DNA of 64,000 nucleotides from Winogradskyella sp. (GTDB lineage Bacteria > Bacteroidota > Bacteroidia > Flavobacteriales > Flavobacteriaceae), in the NCBI RefSeq assembly GCF_028282165.1, contig NZ_JANQIM010000010.1:1-64000 (forward strand), written 5' to 3'. The notes below the pieces were generated by a model. The model did not search any database and was not told the DNA's origin. It worked only from the letters and a program-made list of their open reading frames with translations. The position numbers were made by a program, and so were the translations under genes. Below are positions 1 to 7,958 of the stretch, in pieces; positions within the stretch are counted from its first letter, which is position 1, and each line of letters opens with the position of its first letter.

Positions 1-1842
1 AACGACGGCGGGGACGGAATAGCGGATGCCGGCGATACCATTACATATACCTTTACGGTGACGAATACCGGTAACGTGACCCTCACGGACGTTACGGTCA
101 CGGACCCATTGGTGGCGGTGGTCGGCGGCCCTATCGCAAGCCTGGCACCTGGCGCAGTGGACGGCACGACCTTTACGGCGACCTACACATTGACCCAGAC
201 GGATATCGTCAACGGCAGCTTTGCCAATACGGCGACGGTCAGCGGCGATGACCCGGGCAGCAACCCGGTGACGAGCCTATCGGACGATCCGGACGACCCG
301 ACGGATAACGACAGCGACCTTGACGGCAACCCTGACGATCCAACGGTAACGACCTTACCGTCCTTACCAGGTATCACGATTACTAAAGTGGATACCTTAG
401 ATGATGGTGGTGATGGTGTTGTGGATGCTGGCGACACAATTACATATACCTTTACGGTGACGAATACCGGTAACGTAACATTAAGTAATATTGTGGTCAC
501 TGATCCATTGGTGACGGTGGTCGGTGGACCATTATCAAGTTTAGCGCCTGGCGCAGTAGATAGTACGACCTTTACGGCAACTTATACAATAACACAAGCT
601 GACATAGATAATGGTAGCTTTGCCAATACGGCGACGGTCAGCGGCGATGATCCAAGTAATAACCCGGTGACGAGCCTGTCGGACGATCCCGATGACCCTA
701 CGGATAACGATAGTGATTCTGATGGTGACCCTGACGATCCTACGGTTACAACCATACAACAACAACCGAGTATTAGCCTATTGAAGACTACTTTACCATT
801 AGCAGATACAAACGGCGACGGAGTTGAAGGGAGTTTAGGTGATCTTATCTCGTATGTGTTTGTAGTTGAAAATACTGGTAACGTAACATTGACCAATATT
901 CAAGTTGAGGATTTATTGCCTGGATTGAATTTAGTTGGAGGTCCAATAGCACAATTACTTCCAGGAGAGATAGACAATACAACTTTTACCGCAACTTATG
1001 AAATTACACAGATTGATCTGGATATTGGATTTGTGACAAATTCAGCAAGTGTCAGATCAGAAGGACCTTTAGGTGATTTAGGCGACCCAACAGATGATGT
1101 TGTGGACACTAGTGATGATCCTAACGATACGAGTGATAATGATCCTGATGGAGACGGAGAACCAGACGACCCAACAGTAACACCTGTAAATTCAATTTTT
1201 GATTTAGAGGTTACTAAAGTTGTTGATGAATTAAGACCAGTTGTAGGTGATGAAGTTACATTTACCATTGAAGTAGCTAATGTTGGAAACGTAACGGCTA
1301 CAAATGTTGTAATAGATGAACAGATACCGGATGGATATGTATTTGTATCTGCAATTACAACGGCTGGAACGTATTCTGAATTTGATGGAGAATGGATAGT
1401 AGGACAATTGGACCCTGATCAAGTAGAAATTCTTCAAATTACGGTTGAAGTATTAGGAATAGGAGACTATTTGAACACAGCTTTTGTAGGCAATGCAGAT
1501 GGTGGAACTGATATTAACCCTTCAGATGATGAAGCTAGTGCATCTGTTGATCCAATATGCCTAACGATTTACAATGAGTTTTCACCAAACGGTGATGATG
1601 TCAATGAAACCTTCATAATTGATTGTTTAGAACGATTCCCTAATAATAAACTTGAAGTCTATAATAGATGGGGTAATATCGTATATAGCAAAAGAGGTTA
1701 TCAAAATGATTGGAATGGAACTTCGAATGGAAGGGCTGTGATTAATCAATCTGGAGATTTACCTGTAGGGACCTATTATTATGTTCTTGACTTAGGTGAT
1801 GGTTCAGAACCGAGAGTTGGATGGTTATATATTAATAGATAA
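1..1842 (+). CDS. DUF11-repeat surface protein with T9SS type B C-terminal sorting domain (5' partial)
   Basis: The frame is open from base 1, so this is the last 613 residues of a larger secreted protein. Three tandem DUF11-type beta-sandwich repeats of about 133 residues (period close to 399 bp) are visible, each with the core GDTITYTFTVTNTGNVTL or a variant and ending in acidic D-D-P-D-D-P-T-D-N-D runs. A more divergent DUF11 unit follows (VTFTIEVANVGNVTATNVV). The last ~90 residues are a gliding-motility/CHU_C type B T9SS sorting domain (NEFSPNGDDVNETF, VYNRWGNIVY, GTYYYVLDLGDG). By family knowledge such proteins are SprB-like adhesins exported by T9SS and attached with help from a PorP/SprF partner, which is encoded next. 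The first units are much richer in GC than the rest of the gene. Confidence 0.9.
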   Translation, partial: NDGGDGIADAGDTITYTFTVTNTGNVTLTDVTVTDPLVAVVGGPIASLAPGAVDGTTFTATYTLTQTDIVNGSFANTATVSGDDPGSNPVTSLSDDPDDPTDNDSDLDGNPDDPTVTTLPSLPGITITKVDTLDDGGDGVVDAGDTITYTFTVTNTGNVTLSNIVVTDPLVTVVGGPLSSLAPGAVDSTTFTATYTITQADIDNGSFANTATVSGDDPSNNPVTSLSDDPDDPTDNDSDSDGDPDDPTVTTIQQQPSISLLKTTLPLADTNGDGVEGSLGDLISYVFVVENTGNVTLTNIQVEDLLPGLNLVGGPIAQLLPGEIDNTTFTATYEITQIDLDIGFVTNSASVRSEGPLGDLGDPTDDVVDTSDDPNDTSDNDPDGDGEPDDPTVTPVNSIFDLEVTKVVDELRPVVGDEVTFTIEVANVGNVTATNVVIDEQIPDGYVFVSAITTAGTYSEFDGEWIVGQLDPDQVEILQITVEVLGIGDYLNTAFVGNADGGTDINPSDDEASASVDPICLTIYNEFSPNGDDVNETFIIDCLERFPNNKLEVYNRWGNIVYSKRGYQNDWNGTSNGRAVINQSGDLPVGTYYYVLDLGDGSEPRVGWLYINR

Positions 1843-1875
1843 GACTAATTAACACTGATTATAAAATACATTAAA

Positions 1876-2805
1876 ATGATACGTAAATCATCAAAAATAA
1901 AAGGATTAATAGTTTTAGTATTTATAATGCTAATTAGTGCTAGTAGTTTTGCACAGCAAGATCCTCAATACACACATTATATGTACAATACATTGAGTGT
2001 TAATCCAGCTTATGCAGGTCAACGTGAAACATTAAGTGTTGTTGGCTTACATAGATCGCAATGGGTTGGTATTGATGGTGCGCCACAGACACAAACTTTA
2101 AGTATCCATTCTCCTCTGCGAAACGAGCGTATAGGTTTAGGTTTAAATGTTGTGAGTGATGCCTTAGGGCCTGCAAGGGAGACCTTTGTAGATGCTAATT
2201 TTTCATATACCATTCCATTAAACGCTAATGATTTAAAACTATCATTTGGTGCTAAAGGTGGATTTCATATGTTGGATACGGATTGGAGTAAAGGACGTTT
2301 TCGGGATCCTGATGTTGTCTTTAATGATAATCTCAATCTTATTTCTCCGATGGTTGGTGCTGGTTTGTACATGCATACCAGAAAATGGTATTTGGGTGTA
2401 GCTGTCCCTAACTTCCTAGAAACCGAACATTATGACGATTTTCAGGAATCCATTGCCACCGAGCGTATGCATTTTTATGTTATAGGTGGCTATGTATTCA
2501 ACCTTAGTGAGACCTTAGAAATGAAACCAGCCTTCTTGGTTAAAGGCGTTTCTGGTGCACCAATAATAGCAGATGTATCCGCTAATTTTTGGTACAAGAA
2601 GAATTTGACTGCAGGTGTGGCTTGGCGTTGGGATGACTCTATAAGTGCACTTTTTGGTTTTCAGATTACACCTGGTATGTTTGTTGGATATGGGTACGAT
2701 CTAAACACAACAGGTTTAAATAATTATAATAGCGGAACTCACGAAATCACTTTAAGATTCGAAGTGAAGCGATTAGGTAGAATTTTATCACCACGTTTCT
2801 TCTAA
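1876..2805 (+). CDS. PorP/SprF family type IX secretion system outer-membrane protein
   Basis: This 309-residue protein has a signal peptide ending SSFAQ, followed by the family hallmark QDPQYTHYMYNTLSVNPAYAG. The rest is beta-rich with aromatic-ended strands typical of an outer-membrane barrel, finishing in FEVKRLGRILSPRFF. PorP/SprF proteins are usually encoded directly after a large adhesin carrying a type B sorting domain and are needed for its export or surface attachment; the gene lies 33 bp behind just such an adhesin. The length matches the family. The specific partner is inferred from adjacency. Confidence 0.95.
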   Translation: MIRKSSKIKGLIVLVFIMLISASSFAQQDPQYTHYMYNTLSVNPAYAGQRETLSVVGLHRSQWVGIDGAPQTQTLSIHSPLRNERIGLGLNVVSDALGPARETFVDANFSYTIPLNANDLKLSFGAKGGFHMLDTDWSKGRFRDPDVVFNDNLNLISPMVGAGLYMHTRKWYLGVAVPNFLETEHYDDFQESIATERMHFYVIGGYVFNLSETLEMKPAFLVKGVSGAPIIADVSANFWYKKNLTAGVAWRWDDSISALFGFQITPGMFVGYGYDLNTTGLNNYNSGTHEITLRFEVKRLGRILSPRFF

Positions 2806-2815
2806 AAAAATAACT

Positions 2816-4795
2816 ATGAGAACAATTTCAAGGTATATCAGTGTCGTATTTGCAAGTATGTTTTTCATATCTTCTTATGCACAAAATGGAAAAATTAAAA
2901 GCGTTGAAAACGACTACAAGGATTTTGCTTATGTAAAAACAAGTGAAGTGCTTCTGGAGGTGGCGAACAAAGGTTACAGGTCGGCTGAGCTTTTCCAGAA
3001 ATTGGCGAACTCCTTTTATTTTATTAATGATATGGAGAATGCGGTGAAATGGTATGGAGAGTTAATGTCTATGAATGAAGTTATTGACCCAGAAAACTAT
3101 TTTAGATATGCATTAGCACTTAAGGGTATTGAGAATTATGAAGAATCTGATAAGTGGATGAAAAAGTTTAACGAACTTAAACCCGACGATCGAAGGGGAA
3201 GAGCATTTCTGTCAAAGGTAGATTACAAATCTAATATTGAAGCATTAAGTTTTCTCGATGTCGAACCTCAAAACTTGGATATCAATACGGAGTTTTCAGA
3301 CTTTGGAACAACAGAGTACGAAAATGCAATTGTATTTGCTTCAGCTAGAGGTGGTGGTCGTAAGTATCGTTGGAACGAAGAGCCCTATTTAGATTTGTAC
3401 GCGGCAGAAAAGACTGAGAGTGGCTTTGGTGAAGTTAAAGAAATTCAGGGTAAAGTCAATACAAAATATCACGAATCCAGTGCTGTTTTTTCACCTAATG
3501 GAAAATATATGTTCTTTACAAGAAATAATTTCTTTAGATTGAAGTATAAAGAAGATGATGCAGGTGTGAATAGGTTGCAGTTATATAGAGCTGCCTTAAG
3601 CGAGGATGGTACTTGGGATGAAATCCACAAAGTACATTTTAATAGTGAAGACTATAGTGTTGCCCATCCAACTTTAAATCTTACAGGATCTAGATTGTAT
3701 TTCGCTTCAGATATGCCTGGAACTTTTGGGCAGTCTGATATCTTTGTTGTAGATGTTAATAATGACGGCACATTAGGCACTCCAGAAAACTTAGGACCTT
3801 CAATAAATACAGAAGGACAAGAATCTTTTCCATTTATTGATACTACTGGTAATTTATTCTTTTCATCAACAGGGTTCCCTGGTTTAGGAGGATTTGATGT
3901 TTATAAATCTGAGGAATTAGATCAAAAAGTGGCGGAAGGTTCTAACAGAAACTTTCCGATAGAAAATATAGGCAAACCTGTTAATAGTTCGGCTGATGAT
4001 TTTGGCTATTATGAAAATTTGGTCACAAAACGTGTTTACTTTAGTTCTAATCGCGAAGGAGGAAAGGGAAGTGATGATATATATACATTTGAAGTTCCGG
4101 AATGTGAACAATTGGTTGTAGGAACCGTAAAAGATAAGAATACTGATGAGCCAATACCAAATGCTACGGTTATCTTGTTTGATGGTGAAGGTAATCTTAT
4201 TGAGCGTAAGTCTGCTGATGCCAATGCTGCTTTTGCGTTTGAGCTCGATTGCGAAAAGGAATACATCGTCAGAGGTGAAATGGAAACTTATATCTCTGAT
4301 GAACAGCGCTTTACAACACCAAAGAAAAAACAAGAGCTTCAAATTCAATTATTGTTAGAAAAAGACGTACAAGAAATAAATCCTTGTGACGATTTGGCTA
4401 AAGTTCTTGATATTCCGATTATCTATTTCGATTTTGATAAATCCAATATTAGATATGATGCGGAAATAGAACTACAGAAGGTGTTAGCTGTATTGAATAA
4501 GTATACAACAATGACGATAGATATTCGTTCGCATACTGACTGTAGAGGACTTGCAGACTACAATGAAAAATTATCGGAGAGAAGAGCACAGGCTACGCGA
4601 CAGTATTTAATAGACAATGGTGTTGCTGCGGATCGCCTTACAGCTAAAGGTTATGGCGAATCGCAATTGGTTAACGATTGCGAATGCGAACTTGCAAAAG
4701 ATTCTAGCTGCTCTGAAGAAGAACATCAATTAAACAGACGTAGTGAGTTTGTGATCACAAGTATTAATGGTCAATCTTGCGATGAAAAAGAGTAA
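2816..4795 (+). CDS. OmpA family protein with TPR-like, PD40 and carboxypeptidase-regulatory-like domains
   Basis: This 659-residue protein has a signal peptide (ISSYAQ), TPR-like helices at about residues 30-130 (YRSAELFQKLANSFYFIND, NAVKWYGELMSM), and PD40/WD40-like beta-propeller blades at about 150-420 (FSPNGKYMFFTRNN, LYFASDMPGTFGQSDIF, VYFSSNREGGKGSDDIY). A CarboxypepD_reg-like domain follows at about 425-510, then a peptidoglycan-binding OmpA domain (IYFDFDKSNIRYDAEIELQK, SHTDCRGLADYNEKLSERRA, NRRSEFVI). The architecture resembles PorE, which anchors T9SS parts to the cell wall. It sits 10 bp after the PorP/SprF gene and closes the adhesin-PorP-OmpA cassette; an intrinsic terminator follows. 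Whether it is PorE itself or a paralogue dedicated to this adhesin is not decidable here. Confidence 0.93.
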   Translation: MRTISRYISVVFASMFFISSYAQNGKIKSVENDYKDFAYVKTSEVLLEVANKGYRSAELFQKLANSFYFINDMENAVKWYGELMSMNEVIDPENYFRYALALKGIENYEESDKWMKKFNELKPDDRRGRAFLSKVDYKSNIEALSFLDVEPQNLDINTEFSDFGTTEYENAIVFASARGGGRKYRWNEEPYLDLYAAEKTESGFGEVKEIQGKVNTKYHESSAVFSPNGKYMFFTRNNFFRLKYKEDDAGVNRLQLYRAALSEDGTWDEIHKVHFNSEDYSVAHPTLNLTGSRLYFASDMPGTFGQSDIFVVDVNNDGTLGTPENLGPSINTEGQESFPFIDTTGNLFFSSTGFPGLGGFDVYKSEELDQKVAEGSNRNFPIENIGKPVNSSADDFGYYENLVTKRVYFSSNREGGKGSDDIYTFEVPECEQLVVGTVKDKNTDEPIPNATVILFDGEGNLIERKSADANAAFAFELDCEKEYIVRGEMETYISDEQRFTTPKKKQELQIQLLLEKDVQEINPCDDLAKVLDIPIIYFDFDKSNIRYDAEIELQKVLAVLNKYTTMTIDIRSHTDCRGLADYNEKLSERRAQATRQYLIDNGVAADRLTAKGYGESQLVNDCECELAKDSSCSEEEHQLNRRSEFVITSINGQSCDEKE

Positions 4796-4817
4796 GCTAA
4801 ACGTTTCGTAAAACAAG

Positions 4818-4852
4818 TCAATAGCCGTTAATTCTTTAACGGCTATTTTTTA
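4818..4852 (+). terminator. Intrinsic terminator after the adhesin-PorP-OmpA cassette
   Basis: A 12-bp stem AATAGCCGTTAA / TTAACGGCTATT (4820-4847) with a short loop is followed by a T-run. It begins about 22 bp after the OmpA stop codon. Confidence 0.85.
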
Positions 4853-4886
4853 TGAATTCCTTTACTTTTTTTAAAGCTTTAGGTGT

Positions 4887-4894
4887 TAATTTTG
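4887..4894 (+). promoter_or_regulatory. TAnnTTTG -7 promoter element directly before idi
   Basis: TAATTTTG matches the Bacteroidota -7 consensus TAnnTTTG. Only 4 bases separate it from the idi ATG, so transcription would start at or within the start codon (leaderless mRNA). Confidence 0.55.
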
Positions 4895-4898
4895 CTTT

Positions 4899-5426
4899 AT
4901 GATTGAAGAACAAGTCATCTTAGTAGATGAAAACGACAACCAGATAGGTTTGATGCCAAAAATGGAAGCACACGAAAAAGCGGTATTACATCGGGCCTTT
5001 TCAGTGTTTATTTTTAACGATAAAAATCAATTAATGCTTCAGCAGCGTGCTAGGCACAAATACCATTCCCCAGGTTTATGGACCAATACTTGCTGTAGTC
5101 ATCAAAGAGATGGAGAAACAAATTTAGAAGCGGGTAAAAGGCGTTTGCAAGAGGAAATGGGATTTGTTACAGACTTAAAGGAGTCGACGTCTTTCATTTA
5201 CAAAGCACCTTTTGATAATGGGCTAACCGAGCATGAGTACGATCATATTATGATTGGATACTACAACGATGTACCAAATATTAATGAAGAAGAGGTTGCC
5301 GATTGGAAATGGATGTCCTTGGAAGATGTGAAAGTGGATATGGCACTTCATCCAGAGAATTACACGGCATGGTTCAAAATCATATTCGAGAAATTTTACG
5401 AATTCATAAATGTCAATAACTCATGA
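4899..5426 (+). CDS. idi: Isopentenyl-diphosphate delta-isomerase, type 1
   Basis: This enzyme interconverts isopentenyl and dimethylallyl diphosphate, the building blocks of menaquinone side chains, carotenoids and undecaprenyl carriers. The 175-residue protein is a complete Nudix-fold type 1 IDI: N-terminus EEQVILVDENDNQIG, the catalytic-cysteine segment WTNTCCSHQRDGE (Cys65/66), the Nudix box EAGKRRLQEEMGF, and the acidic EHEYDH motif (Glu111/Glu113). The stop overlaps the ATG of the next gene (ATGA), so the two are probably translationally coupled. The -7 promoter element lies only 4 bases upstream of the ATG. Confidence 0.96.
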   Translation: MIEEQVILVDENDNQIGLMPKMEAHEKAVLHRAFSVFIFNDKNQLMLQQRARHKYHSPGLWTNTCCSHQRDGETNLEAGKRRLQEEMGFVTDLKESTSFIYKAPFDNGLTEHEYDHIMIGYYNDVPNINEEEVADWKWMSLEDVKVDMALHPENYTAWFKIIFEKFYEFINVNNS

Positions 5427-5833
5427 AAGTTACCGTACACAGAAGAGCGCATTTCAACGCAGCACATAGACTCTATAGAAAAGATTGGAGTTTCGAGAAG
5501 AATGAAGCTGTTTTTGGCTTGTGTAACAACCCACGCTATCATGGGCATAATTACGAGTTGATTGCTAGTGTTACTGGCGAAATTGATCCAGAAACCGGCT
5601 ATGTTATTGATGTTAAGATTTTAAAGGACATCATTAAGTCTGAAGTTGAAAATGCTTTCGACCATAAGAATCTCAATGAAGAAGTTCCCGAATTTGAAAA
5701 TTTGAATCCAACCGCAGAAAACATTGCTGTTGTAATATATAACAAGATCAAAGCTAAGCTCGACCCAAAATTTCATTTAGAAGTTACACTTTACGAAACT
5801 CCTCGTAACTTTGTTACATACTCTGGTGAATAA
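5423..5833 (+). CDS. 6-pyruvoyl-tetrahydropterin synthase / QueD family protein
   Basis: This 136-residue T-fold enzyme acts on dihydroneopterin triphosphate. Zinc ligands are His15 (FNAAH), His40 and His42 (HGH); the catalytic cysteine is Cys34; Asp80-His81 (FDHKNLN) and Glu100 (NPTAEN) complete the family signature. The spacing GLCNNPRYHGHNY (Cys-x5-His-Gly-His) is the form typical of PTPS proper, whereas QueD usually shows Cys-x3-HGH. No queC, queE or queF gene is adjacent, so a role in a pterin pathway rather than queuosine is possible but unproven. It overlaps idi by 4 bp and precedes manA by 3 bp. Confidence 0.9.
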   Translation: MKVTVHRRAHFNAAHRLYRKDWSFEKNEAVFGLCNNPRYHGHNYELIASVTGEIDPETGYVIDVKILKDIIKSEVENAFDHKNLNEEVPEFENLNPTAENIAVVIYNKIKAKLDPKFHLEVTLYETPRNFVTYSGE

Positions 5834-5836
5834 TTT

Positions 5837-6808
5837 ATGAAACACGTCTTACATCCACTAAAATTTCAACCTATCTTAAAAGATAGGATTTGGGGTGGTG
5901 AAAAACTCAAAACGCAGTTTAATAAAAATTCCGATTCTCACCAATTGGGAGAGAGTTGGGAAGTAAGTACGGTTTCTGGAGATATTTCTTTGGTTGTAAA
6001 TGGCACCTTAAAAGGGAAAACATTACAAGAACTTGTAGAGGCATACACTTTAGATTTTTTAGGCAAAAAGAACTATAAGCGCTTTGGAAATAATTTTCCA
6101 TTACTTATAAAGTTTATCGATGCTAAACACGATTTAAGTATTCAGTTGCATCCAGATGATGCTTTAGCCAAAAAACGGCATAATTCATTTGGTAAGACCG
6201 AAATGTGGTATGTAATGCAAGCGGATGAAGATGCACAGCTTATAGTTGGTTTCAATCAAAAAATGAATAGGGAAACCTATTTAAAACATCTTGAAGCGAA
6301 AACCCTTACTGAGATTTTAAATTTTGATAAGGTTAAAGAAGGCGATACCTATTTTATTGAAGCGGGTAGAGTTCACGCTATTGGCGCAGGCGTGTTATTG
6401 GCAGAAATTCAACAGACCAGTAATATTACCTATCGTGTCTATGATTGGGATCGGGTTGACGCGCAGGGAAACTCTCGCGAATTGCATAACGATATTGCAA
6501 TTGATGCCTTTAAATTTGATATGGATAATGATTTTAGAGTCGATTATGAGAAGCTAAAGAACTTATCTAACACGATGGTAAGCTGTCCATTTTTTACCAC
6601 CAATTACTTGCAATTGGATTCTAATATTAAAAAGGAAAACGACAAAGACTCATTTTTAATATATATGTGTGTCGACGGCGATGTTGAGGTGTTGACAGAC
6701 ACCACAAATGATAGTATTGCAAAAGGGGAGACTATTCTTATTCCAGCAGCAATAAAAGACTTTGAGTTAAAAACTAAAAGTGCCAAGCTTTTAGAGGTTT
6801 ATGTTTAA
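5837..6808 (+). CDS. manA: Class I mannose-6-phosphate isomerase
   Basis: This zinc enzyme interconverts mannose 6-phosphate and fructose 6-phosphate, feeding GDP-mannose and glycan synthesis or mannose use. The protein has 323 residues, the length of short bacterial type I PMIs. Visible motifs are KDRIWGGEKL (15-24), the metal-site segment QLHPDD (103-108), KTEMWYV (120-126), and the catalytic stretch EAGRVHAIGAGVLLAEIQ (175-192) followed by NITYRVYDWDR. It is the third gene of the idi-PTPS-manA run, with almost no spacing. Confidence 0.95.
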   Translation: MKHVLHPLKFQPILKDRIWGGEKLKTQFNKNSDSHQLGESWEVSTVSGDISLVVNGTLKGKTLQELVEAYTLDFLGKKNYKRFGNNFPLLIKFIDAKHDLSIQLHPDDALAKKRHNSFGKTEMWYVMQADEDAQLIVGFNQKMNRETYLKHLEAKTLTEILNFDKVKEGDTYFIEAGRVHAIGAGVLLAEIQQTSNITYRVYDWDRVDAQGNSRELHNDIAIDAFKFDMDNDFRVDYEKLKNLSNTMVSCPFFTTNYLQLDSNIKKENDKDSFLIYMCVDGDVEVLTDTTNDSIAKGETILIPAAIKDFELKTKSAKLLEVYV

Positions 6809-6847
6809 AACCTTGATTGCGCATAGATGTTTGGCGAATAGATTTAC

Positions 6848-6855
6848 TACATTTG
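6848..6855 (+). promoter_or_regulatory. TAnnTTTG -7 promoter element before the 88-residue gene
   Basis: TACATTTG fits the Bacteroidota -7 consensus and lies 21 bp upstream of the ATG at 6877. A convincing -33 TTG at normal spacing was not seen. Confidence 0.5.
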
Positions 6856-6876
6856 CATTTATAAATATTATGAATT

Positions 6877-7143
6877 ATGGCGAATAAAAGAGATTTAAAA
6901 AAAGACATTAATTACGTTTTTGGCGATATCATTGAAGCCGTTTATTATTGGGAACTAGAAAACACGCAAAAGCCAACTAAAGAAAGCGATGCCATTATAG
7001 ATGATGCTATAGCTTCTTTTGATGAACTTATTGCTCGTGTTAATGATAGAAATGTAGACGACAAAAAAGCACACTTTAAAGCAATCAATAACGATTTAGA
7101 GGCTAAAGGAAGAGCTTTAATAGAACGTATAAATAAATTATAG
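6877..7143 (+). CDS. Conserved hypothetical small helical protein (88 aa)
   Basis: This 88-residue, highly charged, probably all-helical protein has no signal peptide or membrane segment. It starts ANKRDLKKDINYVFGDIIEA and ends in a helix EAKGRALIERINKL. It looks like a compact cytoplasmic protein of a type common in Flavobacteriia, but I cannot assign a function. It has its own TAnnTTTG element and a strong terminator, so it is a monocistronic unit. Confidence 0.8.
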   Translation: MANKRDLKKDINYVFGDIIEAVYYWELENTQKPTKESDAIIDDAIASFDELIARVNDRNVDDKKAHFKAINNDLEAKGRALIERINKL

Positions 7144-7167
7144 TAGAATATAATTCTATATGGAAGC

Positions 7168-7203
7168 AAAAGCCGATCATATTTTTTGATCGGCTTTTTT
7201 TAA
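7168..7203 (+). terminator. Strong intrinsic terminator
   Basis: An 11-bp perfect stem AAAGCCGATCA / TGATCGGCTTT (7169-7197) is followed by a T-run. It ends the 88-residue gene; the A-run on the other side lets it also act on the minus strand. Confidence 0.9.
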
Positions 7204-7229
7204 TTAGACAGTTTATTTAGATACGATAC

Positions 7230-7940
7230 TTAATTTTCTACTTTTCTGTTCTCTATAAATTTTCCTAGCTTTTTGCCATAAAAGGAATTCTTTACATCGT
7301 CATTTAAACCATTATAAACAGAATCTACATAGACTGGATTGGCCGAAGGCATTTCATATAATGCCAGATAAGGTGCAATAATATTGTCCTTATGGTTTAT
7401 GGCAAATTGAATGGTAAAAGAATACTTGCGTTTTAACAAAGTTTCAGATGCCTTATTTAGGGAATCTACAGTAATACTGTCATTATTTTTTTGGGCTAAA
7501 AAACTCGCTTCAATGATATCTAGATTCTGATTGTTGAAGTTAGACATCACTTTGGTATATTCATTTAATAAATCTTGCTGTTTTGACCCTTTTACTTCTG
7601 CATCATAACTAAAGTTCTTTAGGGTAGTTTTAATTTCAGTAACACCTTCATCAGCAAAAAATGGTATGTAGTGCTCATCGTCATCACTTTTAAAGAGTTT
7701 TAAATAGAGTAGTATAGGTTCGTCTATAGTAGTTTTTAATGTGAATTCTGGCTGGCCATTTATTGCCATAGAATCTAAATTCACTATAGATGAATCACCA
7801 TCTTTTTGAAGATAAACGATCCCTTTTTTAAGACCTTTTATTTCCCCTTTTAAGGTAAAGTTGGAGTTTTCTTCTTTTTTGCAAGAAACACTTATAAGTA
7901 TTACTATTGTTGGGATTAGAAATTTATAGAATTTCGTCAT
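7230..7940 (-). CDS. DUF4369 domain lipoprotein
   Basis: This 236-residue protein has a lipoprotein signal (PTIVILISVSC, lipobox Cys20, then KKEE). It is followed by a DUF4369 domain: FTLKGEIKGLKKGIVYLQK, DSMAINGQPEFTLKT and LYLKL. In Bacteroidota this domain often precedes a thioredoxin-like (AhpC/TSA) domain in periplasmic proteins; here the protein ends before any CxxC thioredoxin motif, so it is a stand-alone DUF4369 protein. Function unknown. It follows the DUF819 gene by 18 bp on the same strand and may be co-transcribed with it. Confidence 0.85.
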   Translation of the reverse strand: MTKFYKFLIPTIVILISVSCKKEENSNFTLKGEIKGLKKGIVYLQKDGDSSIVNLDSMAINGQPEFTLKTTIDEPILLYLKLFKSDDDEHYIPFFADEGVTEIKTTLKNFSYDAEVKGSKQQDLLNEYTKVMSNFNNQNLDIIEASFLAQKNNDSITVDSLNKASETLLKRKYSFTIQFAINHKDNIIAPYLALYEMPSANPVYVDSVYNGLNDDVKNSFYGKKLGKFIENRKVEN

Positions 7941-7958
7941 GCTTTATTTAAATTAGGG

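Noticed and set aside
3917..4348. A 143-codon open frame on the minus strand inside the OmpA/PD40 gene
   Set aside because: No family features, composition typical of antisense shadow, and it is fully covered by a well-supported gene.
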